Part shown: positions 15,901 to 23,585 of the stretch, piece after piece
Layout: the number at the start of each line of letters is the position of its first letter
Position numbering within the stretch: the first letter of the stretch is position 1
DNA from: an uncultured Pelagibacteraceae bacterium
GTDB taxonomy: Bacteria; Pseudomonadota; Alphaproteobacteria; Pelagibacterales; Pelagibacteraceae
NCBI GenBank assembly: GCA_902592285.1
Contig: CACJED010000010.1
Coordinates: 1-34,634 of the forward strand
Direction of reading: 5' to 3'
Length of the DNA: 34,634 bases
Notes under the pieces: model-generated
Told to the model about the DNA's origin: nothing
What the model saw: only the letters and a program-made list of their open reading frames with translations
Databases searched by the model: none
Program-made: the position numbers and the translations under genes

Positions 15901-17456
15901 TAACATTAATCTCTCCACCTCCACATCATGATATTTACTCAATAGAGGATCTTGCTCAATTAATTTATGATTTAAAGCAAATAAATCCAACAGCAAGAGT
16001 TGGTGTAAAATTAGTTGCATCCTCGGGAATTGGAACTATTGCAGCAGGAGTAGCGAAAGCCAAGGCTGATATTATTTTGATTTCTGGTCATAATGGTGGA
16101 ACAGGCGCAACTCCACAAACAAGTGTTAAATATGTTGGGATACCATGGGAAATGGGTCTTACAGAAGCCAATCAAGTACTTACTTTAAATAATCTAAGAC
16201 ACAAAGTAACCCTAAGAGCCGATGGTGGCATTAAAACTGGTAGAGATGTAGTTATAGCAGCAATGATGGGTGCAGAAGAATATGGAGTTGCAACTACCGC
16301 CTTAGTAGCTATGGGGTGTATTATGGTAAGACAATGTCATTCAAATACGTGTCCAGTTGGTGTTTGTACTCAAGATGATAAACTAAGAGAGAAATTTACT
16401 GGTACTCCAGATAAAATTGTAAATTTGTTTAGTTTTATTGCCTCTGAAGTAAGGGAAATTTTAGCTGAATTAGGATTTAAATCCCTAAATGATATTATTG
16501 GAAGAACTGACTTGCTAATGCAAGTAAATAAGGCCTCTCCTAATTTAGATGATTTAGATTTAAATCCTCTATTTGTCCAAGCAGATCCAGGAAACAATAA
16601 AAGCTATTGCGAAACACAAGCAATAAATAAGGTCCCAGATACTTTAGATCAGAAGCTTTGGCCAGAAATTGAAAAAAAATTAGACAACTTAGAAAAATTT
16701 GAACAAGAAATAAAAATAAAAAACACAAATAGAGCGGTTGGTACAAGAATTTCACATCATTTATATAAAAAATATGGATATGAAAAGTTAGATGATAATT
16801 TTTTAATATTAAATTTTAAAGGCTCAGCAGGACAATCTTTTGGAGCTTTTTCATCAAAAGGCTTAAAGCTTAACTTAAAGGGTGACGCAAATGATTATGT
16901 TGGAAAGGGATTATCTGGAGCTACAATTGCAATAAAAATTTCAGATGAAAGTAATTTAGTTTCTAATGAAAATACGATTATTGGAAATACAGTTTTATAT
17001 GGTGCAACTTCTGGAAAACTTTTTGCAGCAGGCCAAGCAGGTGACAGATTTGCAGTAAGAAATTCTGGAGCAATTTCAGTTGTTGAAGGATGTGATTCTA
17101 ATGGTTGTGAATATATGACAGGTGGAACAGTAGTAATATTAGGAAATGTTGGAGATAATTTTGCGGCTGGTATGACTGGAGGAATGGCATTTGTTTATGA
17201 TAAATCAAAAGAATTCGAAAAAAAGGTTAATCCTGAATCTGTTATTTGGCAAAATGTTGAAACAGAATATTGGGAAAAAGTATTAAAACAATTAGTTTTA
17301 GAACATTATGCAGAGACAAATTCAGCACTTTCAAAAAATATAACTGCTAATTTTAAAGAGGAGAAAAAAAATTTTATTCAAGTTTGTCCTAAAGAAATGT
17401 TAGATAAACTCAGATATCCAATTTCTTTTAGGAAAACAATAAAAAAAGTTGGTTAA
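12951..17456 (+). CDS. gltB: glutamate synthase large (alpha) subunit
   Basis: 1501 residues. Contains the class II glutamine amidotransferase domain, whose nucleophile should be C26 (MEHDACGVGVIAS). The 25 residues before it would be a propeptide to be removed, as in other GltB proteins. Then follow the central domain, the FMN/synthase barrel (about 830-1200, with GSGSMSHGALSKEAH and SGHNGGTGATP), the 3Fe-4S cysteines C1123/C1129/C1134 (CIMVRQCHSNTCPVGVC), and the C-terminal Gly-rich beta-helix GXGXG domain (GGTVVILGNVGDNFAAGMTGG). All expected domains are present and the frame is intact. Acts with GltD in the cytoplasm for ammonium assimilation. Its stop overlaps the stop of the convergent hydrolase gene. 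Confidence 0.97.
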   Translation: MKTYKKNLELLTKNHVYSKEMEHDACGVGVIASTEGKKSRAVVEYGIEALKAVWHRGAVDADGKTGDGAGIHVEIPKDFFIEKIEVTGHDYDNSEICVGMIFLPRNDYSAQENCKTIVESELTKNNFSIYGWRQVPVNPKILGEKAFQTMPEIIQVLFKSNDPNLLDKNLERKIYETRKRIENKAFEASLNNFYICSISSKSIIYKGLYLAEAISDFYLDLRDQRFISRYAIFHQRFSTNTAPSWSLAQPFRAIAHNGEINTYKGNKNWMKVHEQEMSSPLFDNIENLKPVIQKGVSDSAALDNVFELLNKSGQSAPLAKLMLVPDAWSKKNKTLSKSHQQLFNFLNSTMEPWDGPAALAATDNEWIIAANDRNGLRPLRYVITKDKMLFAGSETGMIDLNEKKILTKGRLGPGEIIGVRIEKGKVFSNNQIKDYLAKEFKHFNSQIIDLDEKLSISNEKHNFEGESLRRRQYTFGISLEDLELILHPMAEDAKEATGSMGDDTPLAVLSDKYRPLYHFFRQNFSQVTNPPIDSLRENKVMSLKTRFGNLGNILDFDTLTKENIFVLNSPILSNSQFNKFLNFFGKNSVTINCTFSKNENLADSISRIQKEAEIAVRKGITQLILSDKEISTEILPMPILLCVGAINTFLIQKKLRGYVSINVQSGEALDTHSFATLIGVGATTVNPYLAFDSLYQRYKKKLFGQYSFDECVQRYIKSVNAGLLKIMSKMGISVLSSYRGGCNFETVGLSRSVVNDYFPGVISKISGIGLVGIEKKIREIHKEAFESSETILPIGGIYRYRKNGETHQYQGKLIHLLQSAVSSNSYEAYKKYAEGIYNLPPINLRDLIDFRKKKLGSPIKITEVEPIQKILKRFGSGSMSHGALSKEAHETLAIGMNRIKGASCSGEGGEDAERFKIMDSGDSANSRVKQIASARFGVTVNYLNNCNEIEIKMAQGAKPGEGGQLPGFKVTQEIAKLRHSTPGVTLISPPPHHDIYSIEDLAQLIYDLKQINPTARVGVKLVASSGIGTIAAGVAKAKADIILISGHNGGTGATPQTSVKYVGIPWEMGLTEANQVLTLNNLRHKVTLRADGGIKTGRDVVIAAMMGAEEYGVATTALVAMGCIMVRQCHSNTCPVGVCTQDDKLREKFTGTPDKIVNLFSFIASEVREILAELGFKSLNDIIGRTDLLMQVNKASPNLDDLDLNPLFVQADPGNNKSYCETQAINKVPDTLDQKLWPEIEKKLDNLEKFEQEIKIKNTNRAVGTRISHHLYKKYGYEKLDDNFLILNFKGSAGQSFGAFSSKGLKLNLKGDANDYVGKGLSGATIAIKISDESNLVSNENTIIGNTVLYGATSGKLFAAGQAGDRFAVRNSGAISVVEGCDSNGCEYMTGGTVVILGNVGDNFAAGMTGGMAFVYDKSKEFEKKVNPESVIWQNVETEYWEKVLKQLVLEHYAETNSALSKNITANFKEEKKNFIQVCPKEMLDKLRYPISFRKTIKKVG

Positions 17457-18196
17457 ATAATTAGATTTAATTCTTTAGTTAATATTTTTAGCCATTTTTT
17501 TGATGATAAACTGTGATCTCCATTTTTCACAATTACTAATTTTTTTTTAGCGTTTTTAAAAATTTTTAATACTTTTTTTGAGTAAACTTTTGGGACTGAT
17601 TCGTCTTTTTCACCATGTATCATCGTAACATTTAATTTTTGATAAACAATTTTATTTAAAACTTTATTTTTTCTACCATCTTTTATTAATTGTAATGTAA
17701 TTGGATATTCATAATTTCCATGTTTTAAATAGATAATACCTTCAGAAGAAATTTTTTTTTTCATAACTTTAGTAAACTTATTCCACATTAATTTTTCTAA
17801 AAATTCTGGAGCTGATCCAATTCCTAAAAATCCTTTAATTTGCTCATTATAAATTCTAAATTGATTCAGAGAAATCCATGCCCCCATACTTGAACCAATT
17901 AATATAAAATCATTTTTTTTAACAATTTTGTTGATTAGTATACTAGTTTCTTTACTCCATTTACTAATATTTCCATCTGTAAATTTCCCTGAAGATTTTC
18001 CATGACCGCTATATTCTAAAGCCAAAAATCCAATTTTTTTTTTAATCGCAAATTTTAAAAAGTGTTTAGGTTTTTTTCCTTCAAGATCTGACATAAAACC
18101 GTGCAGAAACACAATATAAAGTTTATTGTTTTGACTATGCTTTAAATAGCGGATTTTTTTCGATTTTGATATTTTATAATAGTTATAATTTGTCAT
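17453..18196 (-). CDS. alpha/beta hydrolase (ABHD10-like serine esterase)
   Basis: 247-residue single-domain alpha/beta hydrolase, no signal peptide, so cytoplasmic. The oxyanion-hole motif HGF lies at 32-34. The nucleophile is S103 in GSSMGAW, the acid probably D198 (HGEKDESVP) and the base H228 (NGDHSL), a complete catalytic triad. EYSGHGKSSG at 61-70 is typical of short bacterial hydrolases related to mitochondrial ABHD10/palmitoyl-protein thioesterase; that closeness is from memory and not tested. Likely hydrolyses an ester or thioester; the substrate is unknown. Converges on gltB with a 4-base overlap and is divergent from the GT4 gene with 42 bases between. Confidence 0.85.
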   Translation of the reverse strand: MTNYNYYKISKSKKIRYLKHSQNNKLYIVFLHGFMSDLEGKKPKHFLKFAIKKKIGFLALEYSGHGKSSGKFTDGNISKWSKETSILINKIVKKNDFILIGSSMGAWISLNQFRIYNEQIKGFLGIGSAPEFLEKLMWNKFTKVMKKKISSEGIIYLKHGNYEYPITLQLIKDGRKNKVLNKIVYQKLNVTMIHGEKDESVPKVYSKKVLKIFKNAKKKLVIVKNGDHSLSSKKWLKILTKELNLII

Positions 18197-18224
18197 TAAA
18201 GTTTAATACTCAAATCTATTAATG

Positions 18225-18230
18225 TATAAT
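18225..18230 (+). promoter_or_regulatory. -10 box very close to GT4 start
   Basis: Perfect TATAAT ending 8 bases before the ATG at 18239, in a 42-base gap between divergent genes. If used, transcription would begin at or within a base or two of the start codon, giving a leaderless or nearly leaderless mRNA. The -35 position reads TTTAAT (weak). This would be the promoter for the whole thrS operon unless others lie inside the GT4 gene. Confidence 0.35.
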
Positions 18231-18238
18231 CATATCAA

Positions 18239-19393
18239 ATGAAATCTAATTTAAAAGTTTTACAAGTAATTCCTAGATTAGGTTTTGGTGGAGCAGAAAC
18301 GGGTTGTTATGATATAGCACATTATCTTCCTGAAAATGATTGTAAATCTTTTATTGTTACAAGTGGAGGTGAATTAACAAAATTTATAGATCAAAAAAAA
18401 GTTAAATTAATTAGATTGCCAGTGCACAGTAAAAATCCTTTAATTATTTTTTTTAATTCAATTGTTTTAATTTTTATTATCCTTTTAAATAATATTTCTA
18501 TAGTTCATGCACGAAGTAGAGCACCTGCTTGGTCATGTTATTTTGCTACAAAAATAACGAAAACAAATTTTGTGACAACATTTCATGGAACATATAATTT
18601 TAAAAATAAAATTAAAAGATTTTATAATTCAGTGATGGTTAAATCAAACTTAGTTATCGCAGGATCAAATTTTATATTTTCACACATAAAAAAAAATTAC
18701 TCAGATTATTTAAATTTAAAGAATAGATTGTTAGTAATCTTTAGAGGAATAAATGTAGATTATTTTGATCCCACAACTAAAACTGAGGAAGAAGAAAAGA
18801 AATTATTAAAAAGTTGGAAAATAGAAGAAAATAAAAAAATTATATTATTACCAGGGCGCTTGACACCTTGGAAAGGACAAGAACTATTTTTAGAGGCTAT
18901 AAATTTAGTTAATATTAAACTTGGTTATGAGGCATTTTATGCAGTGATTCTTGGAAATGATCAAGGTCGTGATTTATATAAAAAAAAACTAATTAGAATA
19001 AGTGAGCAATTTAGGATGACCAATCAAGTGAAATTTATAAATCACTGCAAAGATATGGCTCTGGCATATAAAGTTTCAAATATAGTAGTATCTGCATCTG
19101 TTGAGCCAGAAGCTTTTGGAAGAGTAGCAGTAGAAGCTCAATCAATGGAAAAGGTAATAATCGCAAGCGATATTGGTGGTTCTAATGAAACTGTTATTGA
19201 TAAAAAAACGGGGTATCTTTTCAAGTCTGGAGATCCAAATTCTCTAAGTGAAAAAATTCTTAAAGTACTCAATTTAGACGAAACAACACTAAAAATGGTT
19301 GGTATTGCCGGAAGAAAAAATGTTGTTAGTAAGTTTAATGTTGAAAAAATGTGCTTTTCTACATATTCAGAATACAAAAAGTTAATAAATTAA
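18239..19393 (+). CDS. GT4-family glycosyltransferase
   Basis: 384-residue GT-B fold glycosyltransferase. The N-terminal domain starts with VLQVIPRLGFGGAETGCYDIA, a typical GT4 acceptor-domain start; the C-terminal nucleotide-sugar domain has RLTPWKGQ (R207, K212) and the E-x7-E motif EAFGRVAVE (E291, E299), then ASDIGGSNETV. Probably adds a hexose to an envelope glycan or lipid; donor and acceptor unknown. One hydrophobic stretch at about 63-85 (IIFFNSIVLIFIILL) suggests membrane association. The stop codon directly abuts the thrS ATG with no base between, so it probably leads the thrS-infC-rpmI-rplT-pheST-lepA transcript. That is an odd neighbour for a translation operon. Confidence 0.9.
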   Translation: MKSNLKVLQVIPRLGFGGAETGCYDIAHYLPENDCKSFIVTSGGELTKFIDQKKVKLIRLPVHSKNPLIIFFNSIVLIFIILLNNISIVHARSRAPAWSCYFATKITKTNFVTTFHGTYNFKNKIKRFYNSVMVKSNLVIAGSNFIFSHIKKNYSDYLNLKNRLLVIFRGINVDYFDPTTKTEEEEKKLLKSWKIEENKKIILLPGRLTPWKGQELFLEAINLVNIKLGYEAFYAVILGNDQGRDLYKKKLIRISEQFRMTNQVKFINHCKDMALAYKVSNIVVSASVEPEAFGRVAVEAQSMEKVIIASDIGGSNETVIDKKTGYLFKSGDPNSLSEKILKVLNLDETTLKMVGIAGRKNVVSKFNVEKMCFSTYSEYKKLIN

Positions 19394-21310
19394 ATGCCAG
19401 CAATAATATTACCAGATGGAAATAAACTAGACTTTCAAAAAAAAGTTACAGGTTTACAGATAGCTGAAAAAATTAGCAAATCCCTTGCTAAGCAAGCAAT
19501 TGTAATTGAAGTAGATGGAAAATTAAGGGATTTGAATTTTGTAATAGAAAAAGATTGTGCTGTAAAAATATTTACCTCAAAGAATAATGAAGGACTAGAA
19601 ACAATTAGACATGATACGGCACATATTTTAGCTATGGCTGTGCAAGAACTTTTTCCAGGAACACAGGTAACCATTGGGCCAGTGATAGAAAATGGTTTTT
19701 ATTACGATTTTGCAAGAAAAGAACCTTTTACTGAGGATGACTTAAACAAAATTGAGAATAAAATGAAGGAAATTGTTGATAGAGATATTGTTACTAGAAG
19801 AGAGGTATGGCCTAGAGAAAAAGCAATAGAACACTTCAAGAAAAAAGGTGAAATTTATAAAGCAGAATTAATAGAAAATATTCCTAAGGGAGAAGAGGTA
19901 ACAATTTATTTTCATGGTGAATGGCATGATTTATGTAGAGGCCCGCATTTATCTTCCACTGGTAAAATTGGAAAATATTTTAAACTTACAAAAGTAGCAG
20001 GTGCATATTGGCGAGGTGATTCAAAAAATGAAATGCTTCAAAGAATATATGGAACTAGTTGGGCCTCACAGAAAGATTTAGACAATTATTTAAAAAGAAT
20101 TGAAGAAGCAGAAAAAAGAGATCATAGAAAATTAGGTAAAGAAATGGATTTATTCCACTTTAGAGAAGAAAGCCCAGGATCTGTTTTTTGGCACGAAAGA
20201 GGTTGGGCGCTTTTTCAGAAGTTAATAGATTATATGAGAATGAAGCAGGAAATTGCAGGTTATAAAGAGATAAATACTCCAGAAGTTTTAGACAGAACCT
20301 TATGGGAAAAGTCAGGACATTGGGAAAAATTTGGTGCAAACATGTATACTTCAACAACTCCAGATGAGAAAGTTTTTGCAATCAAACCTATGAATTGTCC
20401 AGGTTGTATAGAAGTTTTTAATCAAGGACTAAAAAGTTATAAAGATTTACCTTTGAAGATGTCAGAATTTGGAAAAGTACATCGTTATGAACCTTCAGGA
20501 GCATTACACGGTTTGTTGAGAGTAAGGGCATTCACTCAAGATGATGCACATATATTTTGTACTGAAGATCAAATTACAAAAGAATGTTTAATTGTAACAA
20601 ATTTGATTTTAGAAATTTATAAAGATTTAGGTTTTGAAAATGTGATTTTAAAATATTCTGATAGACCTACATTAAGAGTAGGAGATGATAATGTATGGGA
20701 TAAAGCTGAAAATGCTTTATTAGAGGCAGTCAAAGCTACTAAATTGGAATATACTATAAATAAAGGTGAGGGTGCGTTTTATGGACCAAAAATTGAATTT
20801 GTATTAAGAGATGCTATTGGAAGAGATTGGCAATGTGGAACTTTACAAGTTGACTTTAATTTACCTGGCAGATTAGGTGCTTCATATGTTGATAATGATG
20901 GTTCAAAAAAAGTTCCAGTGATGTTACATAGGGCTCTATTTGGCTCATTAGAGAGATTTATTGGAATTCTAATTGAAAATTACGCTGGTAAATTTCCTTT
21001 TTGGATTTCTCCTCTCCAAACAGTGGCAATCCCTATATCAGAAGAATTTAACGATTATGCAATACAAGTTTCAAAAAAAATTAAAGATGCTGGCATGAGT
21101 TCATATGCTGATTTAAAAAAGCATAATTTAAACAATAAAATTAAAGAACATTCACTTGCAAAAATACCTCTATTATTAATTTGTGGTAAAAAAGAAGTTG
21201 ACAGTAACTCAGTAACGATTAGAAGATTGGACTCTAACAAACAAGAAAATATGGATTTAGATTTCTTTTTAAAAAAATTTTCTGCTTTAAATAAAGCATC
21301 TTCAAATTAA
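19394..21310 (+). CDS. thrS: threonyl-tRNA synthetase
   Basis: 638-residue class II synthetase that charges tRNA-Thr. Order: TGS domain (1-60), editing domain with H73-x3-H77 (HDTAHILAMA), catalytic core with C335 in MNCPGC (zinc ligand, equivalent to E. coli C334), motif 2 region HRYEPSGALHGLLRVRAF, QCGTLQVDF, motif 3 near HRALFGSLERFIGIL, and the anticodon-binding C-terminal domain. Length equals that of typical bacterial ThrS (about 640), and editing and aminoacylation residues appear intact. No stem-loop operator of the E. coli thrS kind can exist here, because the upstream GT4 stop abuts the start codon. Confidence 0.98.
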   Translation: MPAIILPDGNKLDFQKKVTGLQIAEKISKSLAKQAIVIEVDGKLRDLNFVIEKDCAVKIFTSKNNEGLETIRHDTAHILAMAVQELFPGTQVTIGPVIENGFYYDFARKEPFTEDDLNKIENKMKEIVDRDIVTRREVWPREKAIEHFKKKGEIYKAELIENIPKGEEVTIYFHGEWHDLCRGPHLSSTGKIGKYFKLTKVAGAYWRGDSKNEMLQRIYGTSWASQKDLDNYLKRIEEAEKRDHRKLGKEMDLFHFREESPGSVFWHERGWALFQKLIDYMRMKQEIAGYKEINTPEVLDRTLWEKSGHWEKFGANMYTSTTPDEKVFAIKPMNCPGCIEVFNQGLKSYKDLPLKMSEFGKVHRYEPSGALHGLLRVRAFTQDDAHIFCTEDQITKECLIVTNLILEIYKDLGFENVILKYSDRPTLRVGDDNVWDKAENALLEAVKATKLEYTINKGEGAFYGPKIEFVLRDAIGRDWQCGTLQVDFNLPGRLGASYVDNDGSKKVPVMLHRALFGSLERFIGILIENYAGKFPFWISPLQTVAIPISEEFNDYAIQVSKKIKDAGMSSYADLKKHNLNNKIKEHSLAKIPLLLICGKKEVDSNSVTIRRLDSNKQENMDLDFFLKKFSALNKASSN

Positions 21311-21856
21311 GTGGCAGATTTTAAACAAAACTATTTTCAAAAAAGAACGAAGGATCGCGGCCCAAGATCAAATAATCGAATCTCATCACCAGAAGTTCAA
21401 GTCATTGCAAGTGATGGAGAAAATTTAGGAGTTCTTAATACTAACGAAGCGATATCTATGGCTAAAAATCAAGGATTAGATTTAATAGAAATAGCACCTA
21501 ATGCCAACCCTCCAGTTTGTAAAATTATGGACATGGGAAAATATAAATATGATGCTCAAAAAAAAGCTAACCTTGCCAAAAAAAAACAAAAAATAGTTTC
21601 ACTAAAAGAGATTAAAATGCGACCAGTTACAGAAACTCATGATTATGAATTTAAGGTAAAAAATGCAAAAAAATTTATTTCAAAAGGGGATAAAGTAAAA
21701 TTTACAATCCGATTTAAAGGTCGAGAACTGCAACACTCACATCTAGGGAATGAATTGATGATTAAGATCAAAGAAGATATGAAGGAAGTTGGTAAAGTGG
21801 AGCTACAGCCTAAGTTTGATGGAAAGCAAATGATAATGGTAATTCAGCCTTTATAA
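21311..21856 (+). CDS. infC: translation initiation factor IF-3
   Basis: 181 residues, both IF3 domains: the N-domain (SSPEVQVIASDGENLGV..., ending with IAPNANPPVCKIMDMGKYKY), a Lys-rich linker helix (ANLAKKKQK), and the C-domain (KEIKMRPVTETHDYEFKVKNA, FRGRELQHS-like FKGRELQHS). Keeps ribosomal subunits apart and checks start-codon choice. It starts with GTG immediately after the thrS stop. E. coli infC uses AUU, which lets IF3 repress its own translation; GTG here suggests that control is absent or altered, though another start (no nearby in-frame ATG before the conserved region) cannot be excluded. Member of the conserved thrS-infC-rpmI-rplT block. Confidence 0.96.
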   Translation: MADFKQNYFQKRTKDRGPRSNNRISSPEVQVIASDGENLGVLNTNEAISMAKNQGLDLIEIAPNANPPVCKIMDMGKYKYDAQKKANLAKKKQKIVSLKEIKMRPVTETHDYEFKVKNAKKFISKGDKVKFTIRFKGRELQHSHLGNELMIKIKEDMKEVGKVELQPKFDGKQMIMVIQPL

Positions 21857-21866
21857 GCTTTAATTA

Positions 21867-21900
21867 AGGTTGTAAATTTAAAACATTCTTTGTATAACCT
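21867..21900 (+). promoter_or_regulatory. stem-loop in infC-rpmI spacer (possible L20/L35 leader element)
   Basis: AGGTTGTA (21867-21874) can pair with TATAACCT (21893-21900) over 8 base pairs, one of them G-U, closing an 18-base loop. It fills most of the 53-base spacer and ends 9 bases before the rpmI ATG, where it could hide the ribosome binding region. No U-run follows, so it is not a terminator. Ribosomal protein L20 is known to repress rpmI-rplT translation in other bacteria through a leader structure; whether this stem plays that part is inference. Confidence 0.35.
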
Positions 21901-21909
21901 CGCAGAATT

Positions 21910-22116
21910 ATGCCAAAACTTAAAACAAAAAGCTCAGCAAAAAAAAGATTTAAGATATCTTCAAAAGGCAAAGTAATCATGGCCCAAGCTGGTAAAAGAC
22001 ATGGCATGATTAAAAGAACAAATTCACAAATTAGAAAATTGAGAGGCACTACTACAATGTCAAAACAAGATGGTAAAATCGTAAAGTCGTATATGCCTTA
22101 CAGTTTGAGAGGATAA
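21910..22116 (+). CDS. rpmI: 50S ribosomal protein L35
   Basis: 68 residues, very basic, with the family start [14 protein letters not shown] and the conserved [10 protein letters not shown] segment in the middle; length fits bacterial L35 (64-68). Component of the large subunit. One base separates its stop from the rplT start, so the two are coupled. In E. coli, L20 controls both genes through the mRNA in front of rpmI. Confidence 0.97.
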   Translation: MPKLKTKSSAKKRFKISSKGKVIMAQAGKRHGMIKRTNSQIRKLRGTTTMSKQDGKIVKSYMPYSLRG

Positions 22117-22117
22117 A

Positions 22118-22474
22118 ATGTCGAGAGTTAAAAGAGGCGTCACTAGTAGAGCTAAACATAAAAAAGTTTTAAAAGCTGTTAAAGGTCAATGGGGTAGAAG
22201 AAAAAATACTATAAGAGTTGCTAAGCAGGCAATGGAAAAAGCTATGCAGTATGCTTATAGAGACAGAAGAAATAAAAAAAGAGATTTCAAATCTTTATGG
22301 ATACAAAGAATAAATGCAGGCGTTAGAACTGAAGGAATGACATACTCAAAATTTATTAATGGTCTAAATAAATGTGGTATTATAATAGATAGAAAAATTC
22401 TTGCAGAAATTGCCTACGATAGCCCAGAAGCATTTAAAACAATCGTACAAAAAGCTCAATCCGCTTTAAATTAA
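22118..22474 (+). CDS. rplT: 50S ribosomal protein L20
   Basis: 118 residues, start [19 protein letters not shown], then [17 protein letters not shown] and [21 protein letters not shown], all highly conserved in L20. Binds 23S rRNA early in assembly of the large subunit and is the known autogenous repressor of rpmI-rplT in several bacteria. Standard length. pheS follows after 43 bases; no pheM-type Phe-rich leader peptide is seen in that gap. Confidence 0.98.
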   Translation: MSRVKRGVTSRAKHKKVLKAVKGQWGRRKNTIRVAKQAMEKAMQYAYRDRRNKKRDFKSLWIQRINAGVRTEGMTYSKFINGLNKCGIIIDRKILAEIAYDSPEAFKTIVQKAQSALN

Positions 22475-22517
22475 TCTTCTCTATTGTTTTTATTTCTTAA
22501 GGAAATAATCTATCAAT

Positions 22518-23585
22518 ATGTCAGACTTAAAAAATATTAGAGATCAATTTATATCAAAGCTTAAAAATGATTTAAGTATTGAACAAATAAATGAAATTAA
22601 AACAGAATTGTTTGGCAAAAATGGTTTAATTTCATCAAAATTTAAAATAATTGGATCAATACCAGAGAATGATAGAAAAAAATTTGCTTCAGATTTAAAT
22701 CAAGTAAAAGATGAACTTCAAATTTTGCTAACGTCTAAACTTAAAAAGATTGAGAGAGATAAAATAAATGAAAAATTAGAAAAAGAGAAAGTGGATATAA
22801 CTTTACCTGAAAGACCATTCGTTAGAGGAAAAGTTCATCCAGTATCACAAACTATCGATGAAATTTCATCTATTTTTTCTGAAATAGGATTTAGTGTAGA
22901 GGAAGGTCCTGATGTTGAAAATGAGTACAATAACTTTACGGCTTTAAATACACCAGATAATCATCCAGCAAGAGATATGCATGATACATTTTATTTAGAT
23001 GAAAACAAAAAGGTTTTACTAAGAACTCATACGTCACCTGTTCAAATCAGAACTATGTTAAAAGATAAACCACCTTTTAAGATTATAGCTCCTGGAAGAA
23101 CTTATAGATCAGACAGTGATCAAACACATGCACCAATGTTTCATCAAGTAGAAGGTTTGCACATTGATAAAAACATTAATATGGGGCATTTAAAAGGTTG
23201 TTTAAATTATTTCATCAAAGAATTTTTTGAAGTTGAAAAAATTAAAATGAGATTTAGACCTAGCCATTTTCCATTTACAGAGCCATCTGCTGAAGTTGAT
23301 ATTGGGTATGAAATAAAAAATGATAAAATAATTATTGGTGAAGGAAATCAGTGGCTTGAAATTCTAGGTTGTGGGATGGTACATCCTAATGTCTTAAGAA
23401 ATGTAAAAGTAGATCCTTCTAAATATCAAGGATATGCCTTTGGCATAGGTATAGATCGATTAGCAATGCTTAAATACGGCATTAATGATTTAAGAGCGTT
23501 TTTTGATTGTGACTACAGATGGCTAAATCATTTTGGTTTTGATCCACTTGATGTTCCTTCAAATTACAGAGGTTTAAGCAGATGA
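22518..23585 (+). CDS. pheS: phenylalanyl-tRNA synthetase alpha subunit
   Basis: 355 residues. N-terminal coiled-coil region (1-90) that binds tRNA, then the class II catalytic core: motif 1 area with [22 protein letters not shown], motif 2 [21 protein letters not shown], and motif 3 [18 protein letters not shown]. Forms an alpha2-beta2 enzyme with PheT. An AAGGAA Shine-Dalgarno-like element lies about 13 bases before the ATG, rather far. The 3' end overlaps pheT by 4 bases (ATGA), as expected for subunits made in equal amounts. Confidence 0.98.
   Translation: MSDLKNIRDQFISKLKNDLSIEQINEIKTELFGKNGLISSKFKIIGSIPENDRKKFASDLNQVKDELQILLTSKLKKIERDKINEKLEKEKVDITLPERPFVRGKVHPVSQTIDEISSIFSEIGFSVEEGPDVENEYNNFTALNTPDNHPARDMHDTFYLDENKKVLLRTHTSPVQIRTMLKDKPPFKIIAPGRTYRSDSDQTHAPMFHQVEGLHIDKNINMGHLKGCLNYFIKEFFEVEKIKMRFRPSHFPFTEPSAEVDIGYEIKNDKIIIGEGNQWLEILGCGMVHPNVLRNVKVDPSKYQGYAFGIGIDRLAMLKYGINDLRAFFDCDYRWLNHFGFDPLDVPSNYRGLSR

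Noticed and set aside
21864-22049. Minus-strand 61-residue ORF over rpmI
   Set aside because: Antisense shadow of ribosomal protein L35; no own start signal or family resemblance.
22475-22517. pheM-like attenuator peptide before pheS
   Set aside because: The 43-base gap has no ORF with a run of Phe codons and no terminator hairpin.
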